A DNA stretch of 64,000 bases, from contig WFMW01000017.1 of assembly GCA_015488885.1 (NCBI GenBank), positions 1 to 64,000 on the forward strand, read 5' to 3'. This document shows positions 53,160 to 63,566 of the stretch, in pieces. The DNA comes from Gammaproteobacteria bacterium (lineage in GTDB: Bacteria > Pseudomonadota > Gammaproteobacteria > SZUA-229). The translations under genes and the position numbers were made by a program. The first letter of the stretch is position 1, and the number at the start of each line of letters is the position of its first letter. The notes under the pieces were generated by a model. It had not been told where the DNA came from. It saw only the letters and a list, made by a program, of their open reading frames with translations, and ran no database searches.

Positions 53160-54458
53160 ATGAAAAAAGCGGTAAATAAATCTTTGTTGGCCATGGCGGT
53201 CGCCAGCATTCTGGCGGCACCAGCTGCCCAGGCAACGAATGGATATTTTATGCATGGCTATAGCACAAAAGATAAAGGTCTGGCCGGAGCTGGTGTGGCT
53301 TTTTCGCAAGACGCTTTAGCCTCGTCAAGCAACCCGGCAGGTATGGCGTTTGTGGGCACCCGACTGGATCTGGGTGCGGAATTATTCAGGCCGTCACCGC
53401 GTTCTTATACGGTGACGGGTACACCAAATCCACCACCAGCTTTTAGCCTGACACCCCGGAATCAGGAAAGTGTGAATGATAATTTTATTCTTCCGAGTTT
53501 CGGCTTTAATTATATGCTGGATAATAACAATGCGATTGGTCTGGCGATTTATGGTAATGGTGGCATGAATACGGAATACCCGGTTGTTAATAGTGATGGC
53601 GTATTTCATTCAGGTACCGCCGGGGTTAATCTGGAGCAGCTGCTGTTTAATTTCAGTTATGCTTATAAACTGAAAGCCAATCAGGCCCTGGGTGTTAGTT
53701 TAATTATTGCCGCACAACGCTTCAGAGCGCAGGGGCTGGAGCAATTTGCACCGTTTTCGGTAGACTCGAATAATTTATCCGGTAACCGGCAGTCCCTGTC
53801 CTATGGTGCCGGGGTGAAAATTGGCTATCAGGGTGAACTGGCAGAAGGTTTCAGGGTTGGTGCCAGTTACCAGTCAAAAATAAATATGGGTAATTTTGAT
53901 GAATATAGTGGGCTGTTTGCCGAAGGCGGCGGTTTTGATATTCCCTCCACCTATACGCTGGGGTTTTCCTATGATATAGCACAGAAAAAATATGGCACCA
54001 TTGTTGCTGATTATCAACGTATTATGTATTCGGATGTTGCTTCAATCAGTAATCCGATTGCCAATATCCATTCCTGTACACCAGGTGCACCAGCAACGGG
54101 TGCTGGTTGTCTGGGTGGTAGTAATGGTGCCGGTTTTGGCTGGCAGGATATTGGTATTATAAAGCTGGGCTATCAATGGAATATGGTTAATATGGACTGG
54201 CGAGTAGGTTATAGTCATTCTGACCAACCTATCCCGAATTCTGAAGTATTGTTTAATATTCTGGCACCGGCCACACCGCAAGACCATTATACCTTTGGCC
54301 TTACTAAAAATATTGGCAGCAATCAGGAGTTAAATTTTGCCTTGATGTATGCGGCTGACAAGTCGGTAACCGGGCCTAATGCTCTGGATCCATCACAAAC
54401 AGTTAAAATCCAGATGTCACAGGTTGATTTTCAGGCTGGCTGGGCATGGAAGTTTTGA
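53160..54458 (+). CDS. Outer membrane protein, OmpP1/FadL/TodX family
   Basis: Signal peptide, TNGYFMHGYSTKDKGLAGAGVAFSQDALASSSNPAGM, C-terminal aromatic residue. Confidence 0.92.
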   Translation: MKKAVNKSLLAMAVASILAAPAAQATNGYFMHGYSTKDKGLAGAGVAFSQDALASSSNPAGMAFVGTRLDLGAELFRPSPRSYTVTGTPNPPPAFSLTPRNQESVNDNFILPSFGFNYMLDNNNAIGLAIYGNGGMNTEYPVVNSDGVFHSGTAGVNLEQLLFNFSYAYKLKANQALGVSLIIAAQRFRAQGLEQFAPFSVDSNNLSGNRQSLSYGAGVKIGYQGELAEGFRVGASYQSKINMGNFDEYSGLFAEGGGFDIPSTYTLGFSYDIAQKKYGTIVADYQRIMYSDVASISNPIANIHSCTPGAPATGAGCLGGSNGAGFGWQDIGIIKLGYQWNMVNMDWRVGYSHSDQPIPNSEVLFNILAPATPQDHYTFGLTKNIGSNQELNFALMYAADKSVTGPNALDPSQTVKIQMSQVDFQAGWAWKF

Positions 54459-54493
54459 TATAATCAGTTGATATAACTGGTTGATATAATCAG
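54455..54493 (+). repeat. Three 13-bp tandem units overlapping the fadL-like stop codon
   Basis: ttgatataatcag / ttgatataactgg / ttgatataatcag. Confidence 0.8.
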
Positions 54494-54533
54494 GCGGATA
54501 AAAGTCGTCTGACGTTGAAACTTCAGCAATATA

Positions 54534-54568
54534 AACCCGTCGGGTAGTATCCGGTGGGTTTTTTTTGT
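54534..54568 (+). terminator. Rho-independent terminator
   Basis: AACCCGTCGG-gtagtat-CCGGTGGGTT followed by T8. Confidence 0.7.
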
Positions 54569-54805
54569 GGTGATTTTTTTGGAACATAAATTATCTACGC
54601 AATTTCTGGCTGCTGCGTTGTCATTAATATATAAGAATATAATAAATCATTGATTTTTAATGTGATTGTATTTTGCCGGTTTTAACAAAATTTCCTTGCA
54701 TCTAGCAGCGTTTTTCATTAGATTGTCTTTTCCTGCCTTTAAATGGGTGGATATTGTGTATCCGCTGGGGTGGCTAAAACAAAAATTAATCTGGAGAGAA
54801 ATAAT

Positions 54806-55753
54806 ATGTTACGAATTAAAATAAACTGTAAAGCAAACTGGCTGTCAGTGGCAGCCGCTGCAGTTATTGGTCTGGCTAGTATGAGTGTGCAGGCAGCAAC
54901 GGAAATGAAACCCTTTATTCTGGGTTCAACTACCACCGGCAATGTTAGTGATCAAATTGCAGGGGTGGAAAAATCACTCACTGACAATGGTTTTACCGTT
55001 GTGGGTAAATACTCACCTTATGATAATGCTGAAGTCATTGTAGTAACGAATGATACAATGAAAAAACTGGCGGCTTCACATAACCGGGGCGGTTATTTTG
55101 CGCCAGAGCGTGTTGCTATCACTAAAGTAGGTGATCAGGTGCAGATTAGTTATACCAATCCTCCGTATATGGCAGCGGCTTATCATATAAAGGGCGATGT
55201 CTCATCCATTAAAACTGCGCTCAAAAATGCGCTGGGTGCAGAGAAAGAATTTGGTCCTGCAGAGGGTCTAAGTGCCGATGATCTGGAAGGTTATCACTAT
55301 ACCTTTGGTATGGAATATTTTGATGAACCTTATGATCTTGCTTCTTATGATAGTCACAAACAGGCGGTTGCAGCAGTGAAAAAAGGACTGGCAGCTCATG
55401 CAGGCGGGACAACCGAGGTTTATGAAATTGACATTCCAGGTGGTAAGCAGACTGTATTTGGTGTCGGGTTAAAAGCAGGACCTAATGGAAATAAATATAT
55501 GGACGACAAGTTTATTATGAGCGAAATTGATTTTAAACCGATCCGTTCTACTGCTCATCTGCCTTATGAGATTCTGGTTACTGGCAGTAATGTTGAAGCG
55601 TTACATGCGCGTTTCCGTATTGCAATGGATTTCCCGGATTTAAGTATGATGGGTTCACACAGCTTTATGAATATTATGCCTTCACCCGATGCAATTAAAG
55701 AAGCATTAACTAAAGCAGCTGGTGGTAGTGCTGGTGGGGATGATGATTTTTAA
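54806..55753 (+). CDS. Exported DUF302 domain protein
   Basis: Signal peptide (AAAVIGLASMSVQA), DUF302-like GVEKSLTDNGFTVVGKYSP...MAAAYHI. Confidence 0.8.
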   Translation: MLRIKINCKANWLSVAAAAVIGLASMSVQAATEMKPFILGSTTTGNVSDQIAGVEKSLTDNGFTVVGKYSPYDNAEVIVVTNDTMKKLAASHNRGGYFAPERVAITKVGDQVQISYTNPPYMAAAYHIKGDVSSIKTALKNALGAEKEFGPAEGLSADDLEGYHYTFGMEYFDEPYDLASYDSHKQAVAAVKKGLAAHAGGTTEVYEIDIPGGKQTVFGVGLKAGPNGNKYMDDKFIMSEIDFKPIRSTAHLPYEILVTGSNVEALHARFRIAMDFPDLSMMGSHSFMNIMPSPDAIKEALTKAAGGSAGGDDDF

Positions 55754-55776
55754 TTAATCTGTTATCAATAGCAGCT

Positions 55777-55808
55777 AAAAACCCCGGTTTTACCGGGGTT
55801 TTTTTGTG
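55777..55808 (+). terminator. Rho-independent terminator
   Basis: AAAAACCCCGGTTTTACCGGGGTTTTTTT. Confidence 0.88.
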
Positions 55809-55964
55809 CTTATATATCGTTATGTATCTATTAGGTGCTATAAAATTTCCGTGTAATTTATTTTGTAAACGTTTAAAATGTACGGTCTGCTGAATTATTA
55901 TCTGGTGATAATCATTCAGTAAATTTTAAAAAGCAATTATTTAAACGATCTGGATTTAATAATA

Positions 55965-57659
55965 GTGGAACTAACTGGCGCAGAAATAATTATTGAGTGT
56001 CTCAAGGCAGAGGGCATTGATCATGTCTTTGGCTATCCTGGTGGGGCGGTATTACATATTTACGATGCATTATATAAACAGGATGAAGTAAAACATATTC
56101 TGGTGCGTCATGAGCAGGGTGCGACCCATGCTGCTGATGGCTATGCACGTTCAACCGGTAAAGCCGGGGTTGTGCTGGTTACTTCAGGGCCTGGTGCAAC
56201 CAATGCCGTTACCGGTATCGCGACTGCCTATATGGATTCTATTCCAATGGTGGTGATAACCGGTCAGGTACCCAAGCCTCTGATTGGTAACGATGCCTTT
56301 CAGGAAGTTGATTCAGTGGGTATTACTCGCCCTGTGGTTAAACACAATTTTTTAATCAAAGATGTCAGGCAGATTGCGACAACCTTTAAAAAAGCCTTTC
56401 ATGTAGCAACAACCGGGCGACCTGGGCCGGTGGTAATTGATATTCCCAAAGATATTACTGCCGCGAAAACCCGTTTCAGTTACCCGGCCAATTTAAAAAT
56501 GCGCTCATATTGCCCAGTTAATAATGGCCATAGTGGGCAGATTAAACGAGCGCTTGATTTAATCCTTTCTGCCCAGCGTCCGATGATATACACGGGTGGT
56601 GGCGTTATTCTGAGTAATGGGTCGGATGAGTTGCGTCGTTTTGTAGGTAAACTGGGTTACCCGATTACCCAGACTTTAATGGGGCTTGGCGCTTTCCCAG
56701 CCAGTAATCCGTTGTCATTAGGTATGCTGGGTATGCATGGTACTTATGAAGCCAATATGGCTATGCATCACTGTGATGTGTTATTAGCCATTGGCGCACG
56801 TTTTGATGACCGCGTAACCGGCGATATAAAAAAATTCTGTCCGACAGCAAAAATAGTACATATTGATATCGATCCTTCATCCATTTCTAAAAATGTTAAG
56901 GTGGATATTCCCATTGTCGGGGATGTAAAACACGTTTTGAGTCAGTTGAACCATCAGTTAGCCAAAACACAAAAGCAGCTCGATGAATCGGCTTTAAAAA
57001 ACTGGTGGGTACAGATTGAAGAATGGCGCTCGCAGGACTGTTTAAAATATGATCGTGATAGCGCAATCATAAAACCACAGTTTGTACTGGAGGCATTGCA
57101 TAAAATTACTGAAGGTAATGCTTTTGTTACTTCCGATGTTGGTCAGCACCAGATGTTTACTGCGCAATACTATGGTTTTGATGAACCTCGCCGCTGGATT
57201 AATTCCGGTGGTCTTGGCACCATGGGTTTTGGGTTACCCGCAGCAATGGGAGTGCAACTGGCACACCCGGATGAAACGGTGGTGTGTATAACCGGTGAGT
57301 CCAGTATTCAAATGTGTATCCAGGAACTGGCTACCTGTAAACAGTATGGTCTGCCATTGAAGATTATCAATCTGAATAATGGTTATATGGGTATGGTTCG
57401 GCAATGGCAGGAGTTTTTCTATGAAAAACGTTATGCGATGTCAACCATGGACGGGATACCTGATTTTGTCGCCCTGGCTGAAAGCTACGGCCATGTGGGT
57501 TTGCGTGTGGTAAAACCGGAAGATGTTCAGCCCGCACTGGAAAAGGCTTTTGCTATAACAGACCAGCTTGTATTTATTGATTTTATTACTACTCAGGAAG
57601 AGAATGTTTATCCAATGGTACCTGCTGGTGGTGGCTTGAATGAAATGATTCTGGTGTGA
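55965..57659 (+). CDS. ilvB: Acetolactate synthase large subunit
   Basis: VFGYPGGAVLHIYDAL, GPGATNAVTGIATAYMDSIPMV; GTG start. Confidence 0.96.
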   Translation: MELTGAEIIIECLKAEGIDHVFGYPGGAVLHIYDALYKQDEVKHILVRHEQGATHAADGYARSTGKAGVVLVTSGPGATNAVTGIATAYMDSIPMVVITGQVPKPLIGNDAFQEVDSVGITRPVVKHNFLIKDVRQIATTFKKAFHVATTGRPGPVVIDIPKDITAAKTRFSYPANLKMRSYCPVNNGHSGQIKRALDLILSAQRPMIYTGGGVILSNGSDELRRFVGKLGYPITQTLMGLGAFPASNPLSLGMLGMHGTYEANMAMHHCDVLLAIGARFDDRVTGDIKKFCPTAKIVHIDIDPSSISKNVKVDIPIVGDVKHVLSQLNHQLAKTQKQLDESALKNWWVQIEEWRSQDCLKYDRDSAIIKPQFVLEALHKITEGNAFVTSDVGQHQMFTAQYYGFDEPRRWINSGGLGTMGFGLPAAMGVQLAHPDETVVCITGESSIQMCIQELATCKQYGLPLKIINLNNGYMGMVRQWQEFFYEKRYAMSTMDGIPDFVALAESYGHVGLRVVKPEDVQPALEKAFAITDQLVFIDFITTQEENVYPMVPAGGGLNEMILV

Positions 57660-57741
57660 AGCAGGCTACAATAACAGGCCGTAACAAAAAAATCTGAAAA
57701 AAAATCTGAAGTTACTGGGTTAACCGGAAAGATAGATAAAG

Positions 57742-58230
57742 ATGAAACACATTATATCAATATTACTTGAAAACGAAGCGGGTGCTCTGTCGCGTGTGGC
57801 AGGTTTATTTTCTGCACGGGGTTATAATATTGAATCGTTAACCGTGGCACCTACTGATGATGCCTCCTTATCGCGGATGACTCTGGTGACAAGGGGGACG
57901 GAAGATATTGTCGAGCAGATCTGTAAACAGTTAAACAAACTGGTCGATGTGGTGAAACTGGTTGATTTGACCGGCGATACTTATGTCGAGCGTGAGCTTA
58001 TGCTGATAAAAGTCCATGCAGAAGATCAGGTGAGAGATGAAGTAAAACGGCTGGTAGATATTTTTCATGGTCAGATTATTGATGTAACTGATACGTCTTA
58101 CACGCTGGAAGTAACCGGTGATAGTGAAAAAATTGATGCGTTATTGCAGGCGCTTACAAAAATAACCATCCTTGAGGTGGTGCGTTCGGGTCGGCTTGGC
58201 ATTGCCCGTGGTGAAAAGGCTTTCTGTTAA
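57742..58230 (+). CDS. ilvN: Acetolactate synthase small subunit
   Basis: ACT domain LLENEAGALSRVAGLFSARGYNIESLTVAPT. Confidence 0.96.
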   Translation: MKHIISILLENEAGALSRVAGLFSARGYNIESLTVAPTDDASLSRMTLVTRGTEDIVEQICKQLNKLVDVVKLVDLTGDTYVERELMLIKVHAEDQVRDEVKRLVDIFHGQIIDVTDTSYTLEVTGDSEKIDALLQALTKITILEVVRSGRLGIARGEKAFC

Positions 58231-58301
58231 GCCTGGATTAAAGGATTTAAACAATGCTCTATCATTGAGTAGTCAAAAACGAAGAATTAATCATTAAATA
58301 G

Positions 58302-59330
<1,029 letters not shown>

Positions 59331-59335
59331 GAACC

Positions 59336-59485
59336 TGTCGAACTTAGTATGAATCTACTGCGAAAAAGCCATTTTTATTCATTTTCCCGATTGTTTTCAT
59401 TAAATAGCCGTACTATCGGCCTCAAACAATCGAAAAACTACCCTGAAAATGGCTTTCTCTCGCTACGGTCAACCAAGTCCGACAG
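59336..59485. repeat. Nested imperfect inverted repeat (MITE/REP-like candidate)
   Basis: CTGTCGAACTT/AAGTCCGACAG (10/11), AAGCCATTTT/AAAATGGCTT, CGATTGTTT/AAACAATCG arms in order. Confidence 0.7.
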
Positions 59486-59531
59486 ACTTCTGGGGTTATC
59501 CCGATTCCGCGATATTTGACAGGCTGATGCA

Positions 59532-60320
59532 ATGGATGAAAATCTGCAAGAAAACCTGAACCGGCAAGTTAAAAAGCGTCGTCGTGGTATTTATTTATTA
59601 CCCAACCTGATTACCACCGGGGCATTATTTGCCGGTTTTTATGGTGTGGTTGCTGCCATTAACGGGCGTTATGAACTGGCAGCTATCGCGGTGTTTATTG
59701 CCATGATTCTGGATGCGCTTGATGGCCGGGTGGCACGTTTGACGAATACATCAACACAGTTTGGTGCGGAATATGACAGTCTTGCTGATATGAGTTCGTT
59801 TGGCCTGGCACCCGCGCTGATTATGTATGTCTGGTCACTGTCATCACTGAGGGACTATAGCTGGCAATGGGGAAAACTCGGCTGGCTGGCTGCTTTTCTA
59901 TTTGTTGCCTGTGCAGCCTTACGTCTTGCCCGATTTAATGTAAAAGCCAGCAGTACCGATAAACGCTATTTTCAGGGCTTGCCCAGTCCGGCTGCTGCGG
60001 GGGTAGTAGTTGGTTTTGTCTGGGCGGTGAATGACTTTGGCTATACGGGTAGCGATGTGGCTTTTTTTGCCCTGCCGATCATTGTGTTTGCCGGTATCAT
60101 GATGGTGAGTAATATATCTTATTACAGTTTTAAAGATATAGATTTTCAGAATAAAGTGCCTTTTATGGCAATGTTAATTGTGGTGCTTATCTTTGTTTTT
60201 GCCGCCATTGACCCGCCGAAAGCTCTATTTGGCTGTTTTATGGTCTACGCTTTATCTGGCCCTGTTATCAGTATTGTTCGACGTATCAAAAAGCATAATA
60301 AGATAAATACACCAGGGTAG
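59532..60320 (+). CDS. pssA: CDP-diacylglycerol--serine O-phosphatidyltransferase
   Basis: CDP-alcohol motif DALDGRVARLTNTSTQFGAEYDSLADMSSFG. Confidence 0.95.
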   Translation: MDENLQENLNRQVKKRRRGIYLLPNLITTGALFAGFYGVVAAINGRYELAAIAVFIAMILDALDGRVARLTNTSTQFGAEYDSLADMSSFGLAPALIMYVWSLSSLRDYSWQWGKLGWLAAFLFVACAALRLARFNVKASSTDKRYFQGLPSPAAAGVVVGFVWAVNDFGYTGSDVAFFALPIIVFAGIMMVSNISYYSFKDIDFQNKVPFMAMLIVVLIFVFAAIDPPKALFGCFMVYALSGPVISIVRRIKKHNKINTPG

Positions 60321-60466
60321 GTCGTCCGGGAGACTTCAGGTTATTCCTGAAAAAAGCCAGCTATCGTTTTTTTTCTTGTAAAATAGTCGTCTTATCGTTA
60401 TAGTTATCAGTAACGATGAAAAATTCTATACAACAGCCAGATTTTATACTATCCGATTATATAATC

Positions 60467-60488
60467 ACCGGTCAGTTTGCTGACCGGT
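60467..60488. promoter_or_regulatory. Strong hairpin in the leuA leader region
   Basis: ACCGGTCAG-TTTG-CTGACCGGT perfect 9-bp stem followed by TTCTTT. Confidence 0.75.
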
Positions 60489-60493
60489 TCTTT

Positions 60494-60562
60494 ATGGCTG
60501 TCTATCCTATTCTCCTGCTCCTGTCTTTGCTGCTACTATCTGCCCTGTCTCTCCTGCCTTAG
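60494..60562 (+). CDS. Putative leucine-rich leader peptide upstream of leuA (MAVYPILLLLSLLLLSALSLLP)
   Basis: 22 codons, 11 Leu, stop TAG about 90 nt before leuA; no clear Shine-Dalgarno; in-frame longer start at 60416 possible. Confidence 0.5.
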   Translation: MAVYPILLLLSLLLLSALSLLP

Positions 60563-60652
60563 GGCATAATAGTCTTCCTGGCGAGGGTAAACGCATCAAA
60601 AAAATACAGAATTAACCTAGAATACCATACCAGCTTGTTGGAGTAGCCGATT

Positions 60653-62200
60653 ATGAGCCAGGATAAATTAATTATATTTGATACAACCCTTCGTGATGGT
60701 GAGCAAAGTCCGGGCGCATCGATGACGAAGGATGAGAAAGTACGCATCGCCAGAGCACTGGAAAAAATGCATGTTGATGTGATTGAAGCAGGCTTTCCGA
60801 TTGCCAGTACAGGTGATTTTGAAGCCGTCAAAGCCGTTGCCGAGGCTGTCCGTGAAAGTACCATTTGTGGTTTGGCACGGTCACTGGAAAAAGATATTCG
60901 TTGCGCGGGTGAAGCACTGACCGCAGCAGAATCATCGCGTATCCATACTTTTATCGCCACCTCACCGATTCATATGGAAATGAAACTGCGTATGACACCG
61001 GATGCGGTACTTGAACAGGCGGTGATGGCAGTAAAAATGGCCAGGGAATATACCGATAATGTAGAATTTTCTCCCGAGGATGCCGGGCGTTCCGAGACCG
61101 ACTTTCTGTGTAGGGTGATTGAAGCGGTTATCGATGCCGGGGCGACCACGATTAATATTCCTGATACCGTGGGTTATAATATCCCACATCAGTTTGGTGC
61201 ATTGATTGCCACCTTAAGAGAACGCATTCCGAATGCAGATAAAGCCATCTTTTCTGTTCACTGCCATAATGATCTGGGGCTGGCAGTGGGGAATTCCTTA
61301 TCAGCCGTGTTAAACGGTGCGCGCCAGGTAGAATGTACCATAAACGGTCTGGGTGAGCGCGCAGGGAATGCTTCACTGGAAGAAGTGGTGATGGCCGTGC
61401 GTACCCGTCAGGATATTTTTCACTGTGACACCACGCTGGATACCACGCAAATTGTGCCCTGTTCAAAACTGGTTTCGAGTGTTACCGGTTTTCCGGTACA
61501 ACCCAATAAAGCCATTGTGGGTGCGAATGCGTTTGCACATGAGGCGGGTATTCATCAGGATGGTATTTTAAAAAGCCGCGAAACCTACGAAATTATGCGT
61601 GCTGAAGATGTAGGCTGGAAAGCCAGTCGTATGGTGCTGGGTAAACATTCCGGGCGTAACGCCTTCAAGAGCCATCTGCGGGAATTAAATATCGAATTTA
61701 ATTCCGAGCAGGAACTGAATGAAGCTTTTTCACGCTTTAAGGAACTGGCGGATAAAAAACACGAGATTTTTGATGAGGATCTGCATGCGATTGCTGCTGA
61801 TACAAACTGGTCTACCGAAAACGAGTTTTTTAAACTCATTAGCCTGAAAGTCTGTTCTGAAACGGGTGAAATCCCTGCCGCTACGCTGGTGCTGGAAATT
61901 GGTGGCGAAGAAGTACCTGCAGCCGCAACAGGTGGTGGTCCTGTGGATGCGACTTTTCGCGCTATCGAAACGGTGGTGAACAGCGAAACCCGTCTGCAAT
62001 TGTATTCGGTGAATAATATCACCAGTGGTACCGATGCCCAGGGTGAAGTGACGGTGCGGTTGAAAAAAGACGGGCGCATTGTCAGCGGTCAGGGTGCCGA
62101 TACGGATATTGTGATAGCCTCCGCAAATGCGTATATTAATGCGCTCAATAAATGGAATAAAATACAGGATCGCGAGCATCCGCAACGAGGCAATGTATAA
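60653..62200 (+). CDS. leuA: 2-isopropylmalate synthase
   Basis: [49 protein letters not shown]-terminal LeuA regulatory domain. Confidence 0.97.
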   Translation: MSQDKLIIFDTTLRDGEQSPGASMTKDEKVRIARALEKMHVDVIEAGFPIASTGDFEAVKAVAEAVRESTICGLARSLEKDIRCAGEALTAAESSRIHTFIATSPIHMEMKLRMTPDAVLEQAVMAVKMAREYTDNVEFSPEDAGRSETDFLCRVIEAVIDAGATTINIPDTVGYNIPHQFGALIATLRERIPNADKAIFSVHCHNDLGLAVGNSLSAVLNGARQVECTINGLGERAGNASLEEVVMAVRTRQDIFHCDTTLDTTQIVPCSKLVSSVTGFPVQPNKAIVGANAFAHEAGIHQDGILKSRETYEIMRAEDVGWKASRMVLGKHSGRNAFKSHLRELNIEFNSEQELNEAFSRFKELADKKHEIFDEDLHAIAADTNWSTENEFFKLISLKVCSETGEIPAATLVLEIGGEEVPAAATGGGPVDATFRAIETVVNSETRLQLYSVNNITSGTDAQGEVTVRLKKDGRIVSGQGADTDIVIASANAYINALNKWNKIQDREHPQRGNV

Positions 62201-62241
62201 CTTCAGGAAGACTATGATTAATCCGTTCAATCGGTGATTTT

Positions 62242-62967
62242 ATGTCAGCAGATATGTCTGAAACATTACGTCGTTATTATCTGAGTGCAATGGGAATTCA
62301 GAGCTGGGTGAAAATAAACACGACAGCAGAACATGCTGCCGTGCCAGCTTTGTCCCGGCAGGAAGCGGTTGAGCATCAACCAAAACAGCCGTCTGGAATA
62401 ACGGTTGCAACTCTGGCAGAGCAGGTTGCACAATGTAGACGATGTTCCCTGTCTGCGGCAGCAGCACAGAGAAGAATTGGGCTGGGTAGTCAGACCGCCA
62501 ATCTAATGCTGATTTTTATCGCGCCCGATACGGTTACTGTGGAAAAAAATGCCGGTAAATTTTTAGCAGCCGAGTCAGAGTTCCTGCTGGAAAAAATGCT
62601 ACACGCCATTGAACTGGATAGCCATGATGTTTATATCACCAGCCTGCTTAAATGCCCGGTTCCAGCCAGCGATAACACGGCAAACCCTGCTATTTCATCA
62701 GCAGAAATCGAGGCCTGCCGTCCCTGGCTGAATCAGCAGATAAAGCAGATAAAACCGCAAATGCTTCTGGTCATGGGCTTAACGGTGGCACAGTGTTTAT
62801 TGCAAACTACTGGTGGGCAGGATGATTTACGTTTACATCAGCATGATTATGCAGGTGTGCCGGTGGTGGTTAGTTACGCGGTGAAAGATCTGCTAGAAAA
62901 TCCCCCACAGAAAAGAAAAGCGTGGGCAGATTTACAATACTTACAGAAACTTTTACGCGCATTGTAG
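62242..62967 (+). CDS. Uracil-DNA-glycosylase-like superfamily protein, apparently motif-degenerate
   Basis: CRRCSL and ITSLLKCPVPASDN as in family 4 UDG, but motif 1 and the HP motif are not conserved. Confidence 0.65.
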   Translation: MSADMSETLRRYYLSAMGIQSWVKINTTAEHAAVPALSRQEAVEHQPKQPSGITVATLAEQVAQCRRCSLSAAAAQRRIGLGSQTANLMLIFIAPDTVTVEKNAGKFLAAESEFLLEKMLHAIELDSHDVYITSLLKCPVPASDNTANPAISSAEIEACRPWLNQQIKQIKPQMLLVMGLTVAQCLLQTTGGQDDLRLHQHDYAGVPVVVSYAVKDLLENPPQKRKAWADLQYLQKLLRAL

Positions 62968-62970
62968 TCA

Positions 62971-63474
62971 ATGTCAGTCAGTAAAAAAAATACCCGTTTA
63001 GCGTTAAACGAAAGCCTGATCTCACAACTGAAGATTCGCACCATGACCTATGTCGATCTGACAAAAGTCATGGCTATTGAGGTAACCGCCTATCCACACC
63101 CCTGGACGCTGGGTATTTTCAGAGACTGTTTGCGTGTGGGCTACCATGCCTGGGTGATGGAGATTGACAATAGTGTCATTGGTTATGGTGTCGTGATGCT
63201 GTCACCGGGAGAAGCACATATATTAAATATCTGTGTACATCCTGACTATCAGGGTAGAGGATTGGGGAAGTTTTTTTTACAGCAACTGCTGGAAAAATCG
63301 ACATACAGTGATGTGGATATGGTTTTACTGGAGGTCAGGCGCTCGAATAAAGTCGCTCAGCATCTGTATCAGTCTGTCGGTTTTCATGAACTTGGCGTGC
63401 GCAAGGCTTATTATCCGGCTGACAATGGACGTGAAGATGCTATTATCCTCGCAAAGTATGTGTCTATCGACTGA
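62971..63474 (+). CDS. rimI: Ribosomal-protein-S18-alanine N-acetyltransferase
   Basis: GNAT motif ILNICVHPDYQGRGLGKFFLQQLL, LEVRRSNKVAQHLYQSVGF. Confidence 0.92.
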   Translation: MSVSKKNTRLALNESLISQLKIRTMTYVDLTKVMAIEVTAYPHPWTLGIFRDCLRVGYHAWVMEIDNSVIGYGVVMLSPGEAHILNICVHPDYQGRGLGKFFLQQLLEKSTYSDVDMVLLEVRRSNKVAQHLYQSVGFHELGVRKAYYPADNGREDAIILAKYVSID

Positions 63475-63566
63475 CAGCTTTGCCGATAGCTGAATTTTCG
63501 TACCTTATCGACGTGGTCTGGTACAATTCGCTGATTTGAGAATCCCCCAACTTTGTGGAGAAGATA

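Noticed and set aside
55822-55893. Mini-ORF MYLLGAIKFPCNLFCKRLKCTVC upstream of ilvB considered as an attenuator leader
   Set aside because: No run of Leu/Ile/Val codons, no convincing Shine-Dalgarno or hairpin pair; likely chance.
61585-62230. 164- and 166-aa minus-strand ORFs inside leuA
   Set aside because: Antisense shadows of a confidently identified gene in two different frames; no motifs.
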